This document shows, in pieces, positions 1 to 9,364 of a DNA stretch of 38,096 nucleotides. The first letter of the stretch is position 1; each line of letters begins with the position of its first letter. A program made the translations under genes and the position numbers. The DNA is from Chloroflexota bacterium (GTDB lineage Bacteria; Chloroflexota; Dehalococcoidia; Lucifugimonadales; Lucifugimonadaceae): positions 1 through 38,096 of the forward strand of contig JADFPB010000002.1 in NCBI GenBank assembly GCA_022562515.1, given 5' to 3'. Under the pieces are notes generated by a model. It was not told the origin of the DNA. It was given only the letters and a program-made list of their open reading frames with translations, and searched no databases.

Positions 1-345
1 CGTCTCGTCGTTTCCTTCCAGCCCACTGTTGCGGCCGCCTTTATCGTCACCGAACGACCGTATCAGGGCCGATTACCTGTATACGTGTACATATATGGAC
101 ACGCGCGCTCGCGACGAGGCCGAGGGGATCGGATTTATTTCACGTGACAGCTAGTGAGGTGTACGAGCGTCTGACCAGCCCGGACCCGCCATCGTTCTTG
201 CCAGCCTTCCTGGCGTGAGTGGACACAGTATGGGGTAGTCAGGACTTATCCCGGAAAGGCTGCTGCTTTGGAAACGGTTGAGCCGCGGCAACCCGGTCGT
301 TATTCGGAGGTATTTCGGAGACTGATTCTGGACCGGATTTTAGCG

Positions 346-374
346 TTGACACTGTTATGCATCCCTGATACCTT
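346..374 (+). promoter_or_regulatory. candidate sigma70-type promoter upstream of ABC transporter operon
   Basis: TTGACA (346-351), 17-nt spacer, TACCTT (369-374); located in the ORF-poor leader about 210 bp before the substrate-binding protein. Confidence 0.35.
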
Positions 375-585
375 GCTTCGCCAGCACACGGAGAGGACGT
401 ACCGTGTGCGGCTGGGTGTTTGCCCGGGTTATTACGTCCTGCGCGAGAAAAGACCGGCGTTGCGATAGTGCTGGTCAAAGAACATGGAAGCAAAGGCTTA
501 CCTGAGGAAGTGGAGTCTGTGTGCCGATCCATCATGGAGAGGCCAGGACGGCTCCCAGAAAGCCTAGGCATTTGGAGGGCAGAGT

Positions 586-2631
586 ATGACGTATCGCATG
601 CGTAAAGCTCACCTGGCAAAGCTAGCACTTTTGCTTGGCGGGCTCGTTCTGACCGTGGCTATTGCCTGCGGTTCAGATGATGATGATGTGGCTCCGGCTC
701 CTGCCGCCACATCCGCACCTGCGGCGGTCGCAGCAACTGCTGCGCCCGCAGAGCCCGCAGCGACAGCCGCTTCCGCGGCCACCGCTACGGCACGTCCGGC
801 GGCAGTAGCCGAGGCCACTACGGCTCCGGCGAAGACCGGCGGTCCGGAAGGCGACGTGACCTACGCCATCCGGCGTGTGAACTCGATCTACGGTGTGGCC
901 TACACGGGCCCGTACCGTGGTTCCGCCCACCAGCAGACTGGTGGCATTGAAGAGTACATGTTCATCATGGGCTCGGACGGCAACGCCATGACGCCGCAGC
1001 TTGCGGAATCATGGTCGGTAGACCCGGCCGGTACTAAGGTGACCCTTACGGTCAAGTCAGGTATCCCGTGGCACGCGCCGTTAGGCTCGGAGAACCTTGA
1101 CGCGACCTTTGGCGACTTTATTGCCGATGACGTGACACTGTGGATGAACACCGGAAACTCGACGACGAACCCGGAGTCCACTTACCCGGACGCCGGTGAC
1201 TTCGCCGCCGTCTTCCTTGAAGCGAAGACGATTGACACGAGCACCCTTGAGGTTGGGCTTGTGAGCCCGCTCTTCTTTGGATTGCCCCTTTCGCAATTCG
1301 GAATTCTTGGTGCGGCTCGTGGCCCGCAATTCATTCGGGCAGTTGACATCATGGGTTTGAACTGGGCGCAGGCCAACGCTGTTGGCACCGGCCCGTTCCG
1401 CCAGGGCCTTTGCATCCCTGGTGACCGCTGCACGGCACATGCGCTGACTGATCACTGGCGCAAGGTAGCTACGATCGCCTCGATCACGGTTATCCAGGTT
1501 CCGGAGCCGCAGACCCGTATTGCCATGCTCCGCAATGGCCAGATCGACATGTCGGAGATGGACTTCAAACTGGTTCCCAGTCTGATCGGCGAGGGCTTCC
1601 AGTTCCTCGACACGCAGCCTGGCAACTTTGTTGGCCAGTCGATTGTCTATTCAGGCAACCTCTGGGAAGAGTTCCACGCCCGCACGGGCGAGGCGCTGAA
1701 CCCGTGGGACGCTCCTCCTTACGATGAGGACTTCGCATGGATCGGCGACCCGTGGCAGGAATCCGACCCGAGCAAGGTTCGCTACACGGACACGAACAAC
1801 CCGCCTGGCATGACCGACATGGAGCAGGCTCGCCTGGTCCGTCTCGCTCTCGGCACGGCGATTGACCGCAACCAGATCAACGACGTTCTGCTTGGCGGCC
1901 TTGGGGTTCTTCTATACTCCGAGTACATGGGCCCTGAATACCCCGGCTGGGATCCGACCCGCGACAGCGGTGTATGGACGGCCGACGGTGACAGGATTCC
2001 GGCTTCCGGAACCCAGCAGTCAATACCCTACGTGCTGGCTGATGGCGACCTTGTAGAGGCCAGCCGACTCCTGACTGCTGCCGGCTTCCCGGAGTCAACG
2101 CGCAAAGCGGACTTCGGCGACAGCCTGACTCTGCAGAAGTATGCTGCAGAAGCTGGTGAAGTCGGTCTTGAGATTGGTGACACCATCAACTCGACATGGG
2201 AGCGACTTGGCATCAATGTCTCGCAGCTCGTCGAGGACTACGGTGGTGTGATCAGCCCGAGATTGCGGAAGCGTGAGCAGTTCCTGCCCGTTCTGAAGAA
2301 CGGTGACGTGAACGCGAACGTGTTCCCACTGGACTGGCCTTACCCGCCGGTTGACAGTTCGATAAGCCGTCCGGGTTGGGGCATTGGTTTCGAGACTACG
2401 TACCTCTCGACCCAGCACTTCTCAATCCGTGGCTCGCAGGACAGAGCCTTCCGCGAGGAAGAGCACATGAACACAGCTGACTACATGATCTACTGGCAGC
2501 TGTACAACGGTGTCTACCAGATCCCGCGTGGCGTAGTCGCTACAGACAGGATCGCAACTTGGGCCAACCCGGCAACCCACTACGGTGGAGCGACGGGGGC
2601 TCACGCTCCTGAGTTCATGAGACTCCAGTAG
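586..2631 (+). CDS. ABC transporter substrate-binding lipoprotein, peptide/nickel (SBP_bac_5-like) family
   Basis: 681-aa ORF; N-terminal signal with lipobox-like ...LTVAIAC; Ala/Thr/Pro-rich linker; extracellular solute-binding family 5 style body; followed by two DppB/DppC-type permeases. Confidence 0.9.
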   Translation: MTYRMRKAHLAKLALLLGGLVLTVAIACGSDDDDVAPAPAATSAPAAVAATAAPAEPAATAASAATATARPAAVAEATTAPAKTGGPEGDVTYAIRRVNSIYGVAYTGPYRGSAHQQTGGIEEYMFIMGSDGNAMTPQLAESWSVDPAGTKVTLTVKSGIPWHAPLGSENLDATFGDFIADDVTLWMNTGNSTTNPESTYPDAGDFAAVFLEAKTIDTSTLEVGLVSPLFFGLPLSQFGILGAARGPQFIRAVDIMGLNWAQANAVGTGPFRQGLCIPGDRCTAHALTDHWRKVATIASITVIQVPEPQTRIAMLRNGQIDMSEMDFKLVPSLIGEGFQFLDTQPGNFVGQSIVYSGNLWEEFHARTGEALNPWDAPPYDEDFAWIGDPWQESDPSKVRYTDTNNPPGMTDMEQARLVRLALGTAIDRNQINDVLLGGLGVLLYSEYMGPEYPGWDPTRDSGVWTADGDRIPASGTQQSIPYVLADGDLVEASRLLTAAGFPESTRKADFGDSLTLQKYAAEAGEVGLEIGDTINSTWERLGINVSQLVEDYGGVISPRLRKREQFLPVLKNGDVNANVFPLDWPYPPVDSSISRPGWGIGFETTYLSTQHFSIRGSQDRAFREEEHMNTADYMIYWQLYNGVYQIPRGVVATDRIATWANPATHYGGATGAHAPEFMRLQ

Positions 2632-2670
2632 GTAGATTCTGGCCTGTAAAGGCGAGTAGATAGCGCTTAC

Positions 2671-2704
2671 TCAGGGGGGCTGAGGCAAACCTCAGCCCCC
2701 CTGA
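2671..2704 (+). terminator. intercistronic hairpin (attenuator / mRNA-stabilising element) between SBP and permease genes
   Basis: Perfect 15-bp inverted repeat TCAGGGGGGCTGAGG-caaa-CCTCAGCCCCCCTGA; no U-tract follows. Confidence 0.65.
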
Positions 2705-2870
2705 TGGCGATAAGGCCCGGTAAGAAGACCCACTTACTTTGGGGTCCGTTATTGTTGAATCTCTGGGTTGCCTCAGTCGTTTGTGAAGTTGACACAGGGG
2801 ACTTTTGTTACGGAAGCGTCGGCCCTAAAAGGGCAGAGGCGCTTTGCGGGGTGTCTGGAAGGGAATCGAT

Positions 2871-3824
2871 ATGGGAACGTTCCTCCTTCGGAGATTGTTC
2901 TCCTCACTGATCTCAGTATTTGGCGCAACTATGGTGGTGTTCTTCCTGATCCAGTTGCACAATGACCCGCGCGAGTTATTCGTGCCGGATACCGGGTACG
3001 GGATCACGCAGGCGCAATGGGATAACCTGGGCGAAAAGCTTGGCTTCAACCGCCCGGTGGTGGTTCAGTATCTTGTATGGATTGGCCGCGCCCTCCGTGG
3101 CGATTTCGGTGTGTCCCTGGCCCAGCAGCGTCCGGTTACCACGATCATCAAGGGTAAGATCGGAGCAACCGTCCAATTGGCTGTAGGCGGCTGGATTTTC
3201 GCCGTGATGTTAGGCATCCCAACAGGAGTGATTGCCGCGGTCTACCGCGGCGGCATCTGGGACTACGTTGCCAGAGGAGCCGCCATTATTGGCATTGGCG
3301 CGCCCGCGTTTGTCACAGGTCTGATCTTAATAATCGTCTTTTCGACCTGGTTAAACTGGTTCCCGGCCGGCACTAGATCGCTCGAATTCAACTGGAAGGA
3401 TTATGTTCTTCCCTGTGTGGCACTGGGCTGGCCGGCCGCGGCGGGCCTTATGCGGCTTACCAGATCGTCAATGCTTGAAGTCCTTGACTCCGAGTTCGTT
3501 AAGCTGGCGAGGGCCAAGGGCGTTCCCTGGCGGACGGTGGTCTTCAAGCACGCTCTGCGGAACGCGATCATCGCTCCGCTGACATCAATGCTTTTGCTGT
3601 TCTCCGGCTGGCTGAACGGCGCCCTCGTCATTGAAACGGTGTTCTCATGGCCCGGGATCGGATTTGAAGCGTTGTTCACGGCGGTCAACGATAACGACTT
3701 CCCGTTGTTGCTCGGCACAGTGTTTATCTTCATTCTGATCTTCCTGGTGTTCGCCTTTATCGCAGACGTGCTTTACACGATCGTGGATCCTAGAGTTCGC
3801 CTGAGCGGATTCAAGGGCGCATAG
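2871..3824 (+). CDS. ABC transporter permease, DppB/OppB-like
   Basis: MGTFLLRRLFSSLISVFGATMVVFFLIQL...; multiple TM segments; EAA-like loop SEFVKLARAKGVPWRTVVFKHALRNAIIAPLT. ATG at 2871 preferred over the ORF-track start at 2844. Confidence 0.9.
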   Translation: MGTFLLRRLFSSLISVFGATMVVFFLIQLHNDPRELFVPDTGYGITQAQWDNLGEKLGFNRPVVVQYLVWIGRALRGDFGVSLAQQRPVTTIIKGKIGATVQLAVGGWIFAVMLGIPTGVIAAVYRGGIWDYVARGAAIIGIGAPAFVTGLILIIVFSTWLNWFPAGTRSLEFNWKDYVLPCVALGWPAAAGLMRLTRSSMLEVLDSEFVKLARAKGVPWRTVVFKHALRNAIIAPLTSMLLLFSGWLNGALVIETVFSWPGIGFEALFTAVNDNDFPLLLGTVFIFILIFLVFAFIADVLYTIVDPRVRLSGFKGA

Positions 3825-3839
3825 GGGAGGCGGATAAGC

Positions 3840-4787
3840 ATGGCAACAGCAACATCTGACATCCCGATTCCAGGGACGAGAAGAAACACCAGCGGCGTGC
3901 TGGGGAAAGCCTCCTATGTGTGGTGGTTCTTCCGCCGCTACCCGGTGTTTCCGATCTTCATCCTGACGGTTCTCGTGATTACCGCAGTCATCGGCCCCTG
4001 GGTGGCGCCGTATCCCAGGGACCAGGGGTGGTTGCCGGACCGGCATCTGCCCCCGTTTTCAACATCGGATCAGGTAGAAGAGGCCCGCGCAAACGGTTTT
4101 AGAACCGGCTTCCATCTCCTCGGGACCGACCATATCGGCCGGGACGTGTTTACGAGAGTTTTGCACGGAGCACGGATCTCCATGATGGTGGTGGCCGTGG
4201 CGCTTGGCGTTGGCTTCACCATTGGGACGACGCTCGGCATCGTCTCCGGGTTTTACGGAGGATGGATCGACGAGATCATCACACGAGCCGTGGACATATG
4301 GTTCGCCTTACCGTTCTTATTAATAGCGCTGATCATGACGCTAATCTTCGGAAGGGGGTTAACGATCTTGATGATCGTTTTAGCCCTCATATCGTGGACG
4401 GCGTTTGTGAGGATCTTGAGATCACAGGCGCTGATACTGCGAGAGATGGACTATGTAGCGGCTTCGCGCATCGCCGGCGCCGGTTCGATCAGGATCATGT
4501 GGAAACACATCTTTCCAGGCCTCCTGAACACGGCTATCGTGGTAGCGACGCTGAACGTTGGCGGGCTGATCATTGCCGAGGCGACGTTGAGTTTCGTCGG
4601 CGCAGGTATCCAGCCACCTACACCGGCGTGGGGCGTCATGGTCTCAGAAGGCCGTGATTATCTGCAATCGGCATGGTGGCAGATTGTGATGCCTGGAGCG
4701 TCCATTTTCCTCGTGGTGATCTCGCTGAACTTCCTTGGCGACTGGCTTCGAGACCGGCTGGACCCGAGGCTGAGGCAGGTCGACTAG
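3840..4787 (+). CDS. ABC transporter permease, DppC/OppC-like
   Basis: HLLGTDHIGRDVFTRVLHGARISMMV and EMDYVAASRIAGAGSIRIMWKHIFPGLLN are hallmark DppC-type sequences. Confidence 0.92.
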   Translation: MATATSDIPIPGTRRNTSGVLGKASYVWWFFRRYPVFPIFILTVLVITAVIGPWVAPYPRDQGWLPDRHLPPFSTSDQVEEARANGFRTGFHLLGTDHIGRDVFTRVLHGARISMMVVAVALGVGFTIGTTLGIVSGFYGGWIDEIITRAVDIWFALPFLLIALIMTLIFGRGLTILMIVLALISWTAFVRILRSQALILREMDYVAASRIAGAGSIRIMWKHIFPGLLNTAIVVATLNVGGLIIAEATLSFVGAGIQPPTPAWGVMVSEGRDYLQSAWWQIVMPGASIFLVVISLNFLGDWLRDRLDPRLRQVD

Positions 4788-4821
4788 CCGATACCTGCCC
4801 GCCTATAGGCGAGTTTCAAAT

Positions 4822-4846
4822 ACAGGCCCCGCACAGCGGGGCCTGT
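4822..4846 (+). terminator. hairpin terminator after ABC permease operon
   Basis: ACAGGCCCCGC-aca-GCGGGGCCTGT perfect 11-bp stem, 35 nt after the stop; weak U-tract. Confidence 0.6.
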
Positions 4847-5195
4847 TGGCGTCTAATCCGAGTAATCGCCGTCCACAAATTGCGGGTTCGGTTAGCAGCG
4901 GCGTACGGGGACCAGGCGTGTGCCCGAATCCTGGGGCTCCGCACCAGTCGAGAGATCAGCCCGTCTCCCCGGATGTACGCTGACGCCTCGGCCTGGCAAG
5001 TATCGCGATCGACCAGACTGGGGCCCCATTCGGACAAGATGACGCGATGCGGCGGTGTTCAGGGGACTGCCGCCCTGGAGAACGGTTGTCCGGCGAAGCG
5101 CGGGCGGATTCTCGGGCAACCTATGGCCATGGTTGATTAGCCGCGCCGGCCGGACCCTGCGGCGCGGATTCGCCCCTCGCCATAAGGGGCCAACA

Positions 5196-5230
5196 AAGAA
5201 GGGGCAATCCTGAGCGGATTGCCCCTTCTT
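5196..5230. terminator. bidirectional intrinsic terminator
   Basis: Perfect 15-bp stem AAGAAGGGGCAATCC-tgagc-GGATTGCCCCTTCTT followed by tttacttcc on + and tttgttgg on -; sits 3' of the minus-strand cupredoxin-like gene. Confidence 0.8.
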
Positions 5231-5262
5231 TTACTTCCTTCCGAAAGCGCTGGTTGTCGCCA

Positions 5263-5949
5263 CTACTCCTCGACGACGAAGACCACAGCCAGGCTTGAGT
5301 CACCGAATATCCTTGATCCGTATGTGTACCGGCCTGGAATGGTGAATGTGTACGTGAACGTCTTGTTTTCCCGCTCCAGGGGGCTGCGGGCCATGGATTC
5401 CGAATCCCACTCTTCCGCCTGGCCCGGGTCGGACTTCGTCGAGTGTCCGGTCCGCTCTGTGTTGGTCCAGGTGACTGTTGTGCCGCTAGTAATCTTGAGC
5501 ACAGATGGAATCATTTTCCCGGTAGTCATGATATTCACGGCGACCTCACCACTTGCCGCAGGGCCATCGGGCGCATTGATCGGCTGATCTTCAGTGCCAA
5601 ACTCGGCGATTTCCGTGGCCTGCGCGGCTGTCACGAACTCGCCGTTGGGCAACTCGACCAGCGCCGCTTGGTCCTCGGATTCACCAGCGGCTATCCTCTC
5701 CAGGCGCTCCGCTTCCTGGGTCTGCACAACTTTCTCGGCCAGGCTGCCCTTGCCGATCGCGACGTTCCGGGCGCTCGGGTCGATACCCGCGGCGATCAAC
5801 ACTTCCGCCGTGGCGGTAATGTTGCCTATTTTCTGCTCAGCAGTCGTCGTCTGGACGACGGAGTTGAAGTTTTGCACGCAGGCTATGCTTACCAGCGCCA
5901 CCAGGAAAGTGCTTCCAAGTATCAGCGGTGCGGCCATTCGAAGTCGCAT
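5263..5949 (-). CDS. lipoprotein with C-terminal plastocyanin/cupredoxin-like domain (metal ligands apparently lost)
   Basis: Signal peptide MRLRMAAPLILGSTFLVALVSIAC; C-terminal SGTTVTWTNTERTGHS...FTYTFTIPGRYTYGS resembles cupredoxin. Start at 5949 preferred: GAGGAG SD precedes it (ORF track starts at 5973). Confidence 0.7.
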   Translation of the reverse strand: MRLRMAAPLILGSTFLVALVSIACVQNFNSVVQTTTAEQKIGNITATAEVLIAAGIDPSARNVAIGKGSLAEKVVQTQEAERLERIAAGESEDQAALVELPNGEFVTAAQATEIAEFGTEDQPINAPDGPAASGEVAVNIMTTGKMIPSVLKITSGTTVTWTNTERTGHSTKSDPGQAEEWDSESMARSPLERENKTFTYTFTIPGRYTYGSRIFGDSSLAVVFVVEE

Positions 5950-6122
5950 CAAACACTCCTCTGCGTAAGTCAAGGCGGCTCACAAAGGTGAGCCGTCTGG
6001 TCAATCTGGGTGCGGATTCTAACATGCGTCCGGCATGTAAGCCGACGGCGCGTGGGAACCGGTATCCGCGGGCCCGCATCGGCCGTGGGGGCGATGTCGC
6101 GGAGCCGCGTCTGTGCGAGGCG

Positions 6123-6326
6123 CTAACCGCCCCCGATGGGGCGCACCACCTCCACTCTGTCGCCGTCTCCAATGAGGGTCTTCTCGTACTCGTCTTCGTG
6201 CAGGACTTCCGAGTTGACGGCGACGGCTACCCTGCGGCCGCGGAGGCCGATGTGCTCCAGATAGGCGTTGATCGACATCGCGCGTTCCAGTTCAATGTCT
6301 TTGCCATTGACGATGATCTGGATCAT
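6123..6326 (-). CDS. thiS: sulfur carrier protein ThiS
   Basis: 67 aa, MIQIIVNGKDIEL..., C-terminal VVRPIGGG diglycine; adjacent to thiE and thiG. Confidence 0.9.
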   Translation of the reverse strand: MIQIIVNGKDIELERAMSINAYLEHIGLRGRRVAVAVNSEVLHEDEYEKTLIGDGDRVEVVRPIGGG

Positions 6327-7000
6327 CGATTCGTTCGATCGCCCACTGGCGCCACGCTCAGGCCGATTTCCGCTGCGAGCGCCTCCGCCGCTTCACGAGA
6401 GTTGCTCGTATCCAGCATCGCTCCTATGACGGCGATTCCGGCGGCGCCTGCGGCGATCACGCCGGCTGCGTTGGATGCGGTTATGCCGCCGATGCCGAGT
6501 GTTGGGGTGGAGACGCTTCCGGATATCTCCGAGATAAGGGCAGTGCCTGCGGAGCCCATGCCGGGATGGGATTTTGAAGCGAAGATCGTGCCTGCGATGA
6601 GAAAGTCGGCGCCATCTCTCTCCGCGTCCTGCGCGCCGTACATGTCGTGTACGGACCTGCCGATGAGAAGATGGTCGCCACAGACGTATTTTGCCGCGCT
6701 GACCGACATCGACTGCTCGCCAAGCTGAACGCCGTCGGCGCCTGCGGCGATGGCTATGTCAACGCGCTCGTTCACGACGAAGAGGGCGCGGTCCTGTGTG
6801 ATCCTGCGCAATTCCAGCGCCAGGGAGAGAAGATCGCGCCCTGCCAGGCCTCTTTCGCGGAGCTGGACCATGTTTGCGCCGCCGGAGACGGCGCCCCGGA
6901 CGGCATCTATCAGCCTGGGTTCCGGCGGGGCGCCGCCCGTGTCGAAGATAGTGCGGTCGGTTACCACGCAGAGGATCTTGTCGGGAAGCGCGGCGGCCAT
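6323..7000 (-). CDS. thiE: thiamine phosphate synthase
   Basis: VQLRERGLAGRDLL, LFVVNERVDIAIAAGADGVQLGE, IGRSVHD, FASKSHPG motifs. Confidence 0.95.
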   Translation of the reverse strand: MAAALPDKILCVVTDRTIFDTGGAPPEPRLIDAVRGAVSGGANMVQLRERGLAGRDLLSLALELRRITQDRALFVVNERVDIAIAAGADGVQLGEQSMSVSAAKYVCGDHLLIGRSVHDMYGAQDAERDGADFLIAGTIFASKSHPGMGSAGTALISEISGSVSTPTLGIGGITASNAAGVIAAGAAGIAVIGAMLDTSNSREAAEALAAEIGLSVAPVGDRTNR

Positions 7001-7005
7001 GGCGC

Positions 7006-7812
7006 TCAGACCTTTGTCCCAGAAGGTGTCTCAGATGGCTCGGGACCCAGGCCTGCGCCGGGGCTGGAGGCAGATGCGTGAGCGCGCTCGGGAATCCGGC
7101 CCGCAAGGTGGGCCTTGCGCCCGGCCTCCACGCCAAGGCGGAATGCCTCTCCCATCAGTGCCGGGTTGGCAGCCTGGGCGATGGCGGTGTTGACCAGGAC
7201 CGCGTCGGCGCCCAGTTCCATCACCAGGCTGGCATCGGACGGCACTCCGAGGCCGGCATCGACCACGACGGGAACCTCAGCGCGTTCGATGATTATTTCG
7301 ATCTCCTCGCGCGTGCGCACGCCTTGGCCGGAGCCGATTGGCGATCCGAGCGGCATGACCGTTGCGCAGCCGATATCCTGGAGCCGGTCCGCCAGGATTA
7401 CGTCCGCGTGGATATAGGGCAGTACGGTGAAACCGTCGTCTATGAGCGTCTTGCATGCCTCAAGCGTCCCCACAGGATCGGGGAGAAGGTACTTTTGATC
7501 GGGGATGACTTCTACTTTGATCCAGTTGGATCCGGTGACCTGCCGTGCGAGGCGCGCCGTCAAAACTGCCTGTTCCGCAGTCGCGCTTCCGGCGGTGTTC
7601 GGGAGAATCGTGTATCTGTCCCAGTCGATATGATCCAGGACCGTCTTTTCGTTTGGATCGTCAAGATTCAGCCTGCCGATCGCCACGGTGATGATCTCGC
7701 AGCCGGAAGCTTCTATCGACGATTTGAGGTCTTCCACACTGCGGTGTTTGCCGGTTCCCGTCATCAGCCTTGATGAGAACTCTTTTCCGGCGATGACTAA
7801 CTTGTTTTCCAT
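7006..7812 (-). CDS. thiG: thiazole synthase
   Basis: LVIAGKEFSSRLMTGTGK, PNTAGSATAEQAV, WIKVEVIPDQKYLLPDPVGT, MPLGSPIGSGQG, VVDAGLGVPSDASLVMELGADAVLVNTAIA. Confidence 0.96.
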   Translation of the reverse strand: MENKLVIAGKEFSSRLMTGTGKHRSVEDLKSSIEASGCEIITVAIGRLNLDDPNEKTVLDHIDWDRYTILPNTAGSATAEQAVLTARLARQVTGSNWIKVEVIPDQKYLLPDPVGTLEACKTLIDDGFTVLPYIHADVILADRLQDIGCATVMPLGSPIGSGQGVRTREEIEIIIERAEVPVVVDAGLGVPSDASLVMELGADAVLVNTAIAQAANPALMGEAFRLGVEAGRKAHLAGRIPERAHASASSPGAGLGPEPSETPSGTKV

Positions 7813-7964
7813 TTGCTTCAGTTCCGGATCCTGTGATTATCGCTTTCGCGCTGGATCAGCGACTCAGGATTTCCATGTTGGGCGTTTGCTCTGATGTTTT
7901 CGGGTTGGCGGCACGCCCCGCACAGGTCATGGACGGGGGGGGTGGGGAGTCTGCTGAAAACAGA

Positions 7965-7997
7965 GGCGGCACCGTCCGGTGCCTGGACGCCGCCGCC
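7965..7997 (-). terminator. candidate terminator of the TPP riboswitch expression platform
   Basis: On the minus strand GGCGGCGGCGTCC-aggcacc-GGACGGTGCCGCC followed by TCTGTTTTC; between the TPP aptamer and thiG. Confidence 0.5.
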
Positions 7998-8021
7998 ATT
8001 TTTTGCCGTTTTTGCCGGGTG

Positions 8022-8112
8022 TTCCCTCCGCTGGCATTATCCAGATCAGGTATTCGGGTCGGCGGCATACGTGACCACCCTCTCAGCCCGGCGCAACCGA
8101 GCTCCCCGTCTG
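8022..8112 (-). promoter_or_regulatory. TPP (THI-box) riboswitch aptamer
   Basis: Minus strand contains GGGCTGAGAGGGTGG...ACCTGATCTGGATAATGCCAGCGGAGGGA, a near-consensus THI element, upstream of thiG. Confidence 0.95.
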
Positions 8113-8331
8113 ATGCTTGACCCAATTGTATGAGCCGTCTCCGCGCAAGACTAATTCGGGGAGTGTTGCCAGTCAATGATTGGCCTGTATACCTGGTGCG
8201 ATGTCGAGGGCGCCCGGGCATGCCCGCACACGAAAGGTGTATATTCTGCCGCGGCTTCGTTGGGGGGCGCTGAGCCCGCCAATCTGCGATTTCGGAAAAA
8301 CCCCAGATAACCAGGGAGCGCCAGATCAGCC

Positions 8332-9303
8332 ATGGGCAATCGAGTCGTCTATTACGGACCACCGGACAATGCCCGGACCAGGATGGCCGTTGAGATCGCG
8401 CCGGACGATCTCGACTTCGGCGTTGTTGACCCGTCTCTCTCGTGGGATGATCGGCTGGAGCAGCTTGAGAATACGGAGACGCTGATCCTTGGCGGACTGT
8501 CTCTCTCCACGGACGAGATAGCGGCGCTCCCCTCGATTCGGTTGCTCCAGCTCATGAGCGCCGGGTACGACAGGGTAGATGTTCCCGCGGTCAGGGAACT
8601 GGGCGTATTCGTTTCCAACTCTTCCCCGCAAGTGGCGCCGGCTGTTTCTCAGCACACTGTGGCCCTGATGCTCATGGTCTTGAATCGAATCGTGCCCGGA
8701 GTAGACGGAGCGCGCGACGGATCCTGGGCAGACAAGGCCCGGTCCAGGTCTCTGTTCGAACTCATGGACCGGACAGTTGGCATTGTGGGACTCGGCAACA
8801 TCGGCAGCCTTGTTGCGCGACGGCTTTCCGGATTCGACTGCGAGCTCATCTATCACGATGTTCGCGCGATTCCCGAGGTCGTCGAACGGGAGCTCAACGT
8901 AAAGCGGGTGTCGTTGGAGGAGTTGCTGGCAACCTCGGATGTGGTTACCGCCCACGTTCCTCTTTACTCGGGAACGCGAAGGATGTTTGACGCCGCCGCA
9001 TTCAAGCGGATGAAGGACACGGCCGTGTTCATCAACGCTTGCAGGGGGCCAGTACACGATGAGGCGGACCTGATTCAGGCATTGGAGAGTGGCGAGATCG
9101 CCGGTGCTGGACTGGACGTTCTGGAGGATGAGCCGACCGATCTCAATAACCCGTTGCTCGGCATGGACAACGTGGTGGTGACTCCCCACATGGCCGGCAG
9201 CACAGAAGAGCGAGTAGAGCGAGCTTTGCTCTTGTCGTTCGAGAACGCCCGCAGAGTGATGCGAGGCGAGGAGCCGGCGCAGCAGATTGATCCCCTCGTC
9301 TGA
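8332..9303 (+). CDS. D-2-hydroxyacid dehydrogenase (NAD-binding)
   Basis: LMDRTVGIVGLGNIGSLVARRLSGF Rossmann motif; FINACRGPVHDEADLIQALESGEIAGAGLDVLEDEP; TPHMAG. Confidence 0.9.
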   Translation: MGNRVVYYGPPDNARTRMAVEIAPDDLDFGVVDPSLSWDDRLEQLENTETLILGGLSLSTDEIAALPSIRLLQLMSAGYDRVDVPAVRELGVFVSNSSPQVAPAVSQHTVALMLMVLNRIVPGVDGARDGSWADKARSRSLFELMDRTVGIVGLGNIGSLVARRLSGFDCELIYHDVRAIPEVVERELNVKRVSLEELLATSDVVTAHVPLYSGTRRMFDAAAFKRMKDTAVFINACRGPVHDEADLIQALESGEIAGAGLDVLEDEPTDLNNPLLGMDNVVVTPHMAGSTEERVERALLLSFENARRVMRGEEPAQQIDPLV

Positions 9304-9307
9304 CCAG

Positions 9308-9351
9308 GCGTCCGGCCAAGCGTCCGGCCAAGCGTCCGGCCAAGCGTCCGG
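9308..9351. repeat. 12-bp tandem repeat, 3 full copies plus one partial
   Basis: (GCGTCCGGCCAA)x3 + GCGTCCGG; between convergent dehydrogenase and accDA. Confidence 0.9.
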
Positions 9352-9364
9352 AAAGAGGGCAGGG

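Noticed and set aside
2789-2812. TTGACA element upstream of the first permease
   Set aside because: No acceptable -10 hexamer at 16-18 bp spacing.
4816-5037. 73-aa minus-strand ORF in the orphan intergenic segment
   Set aside because: No recognisable family, no clear SD; kept only as part of the orphan-segment finding.
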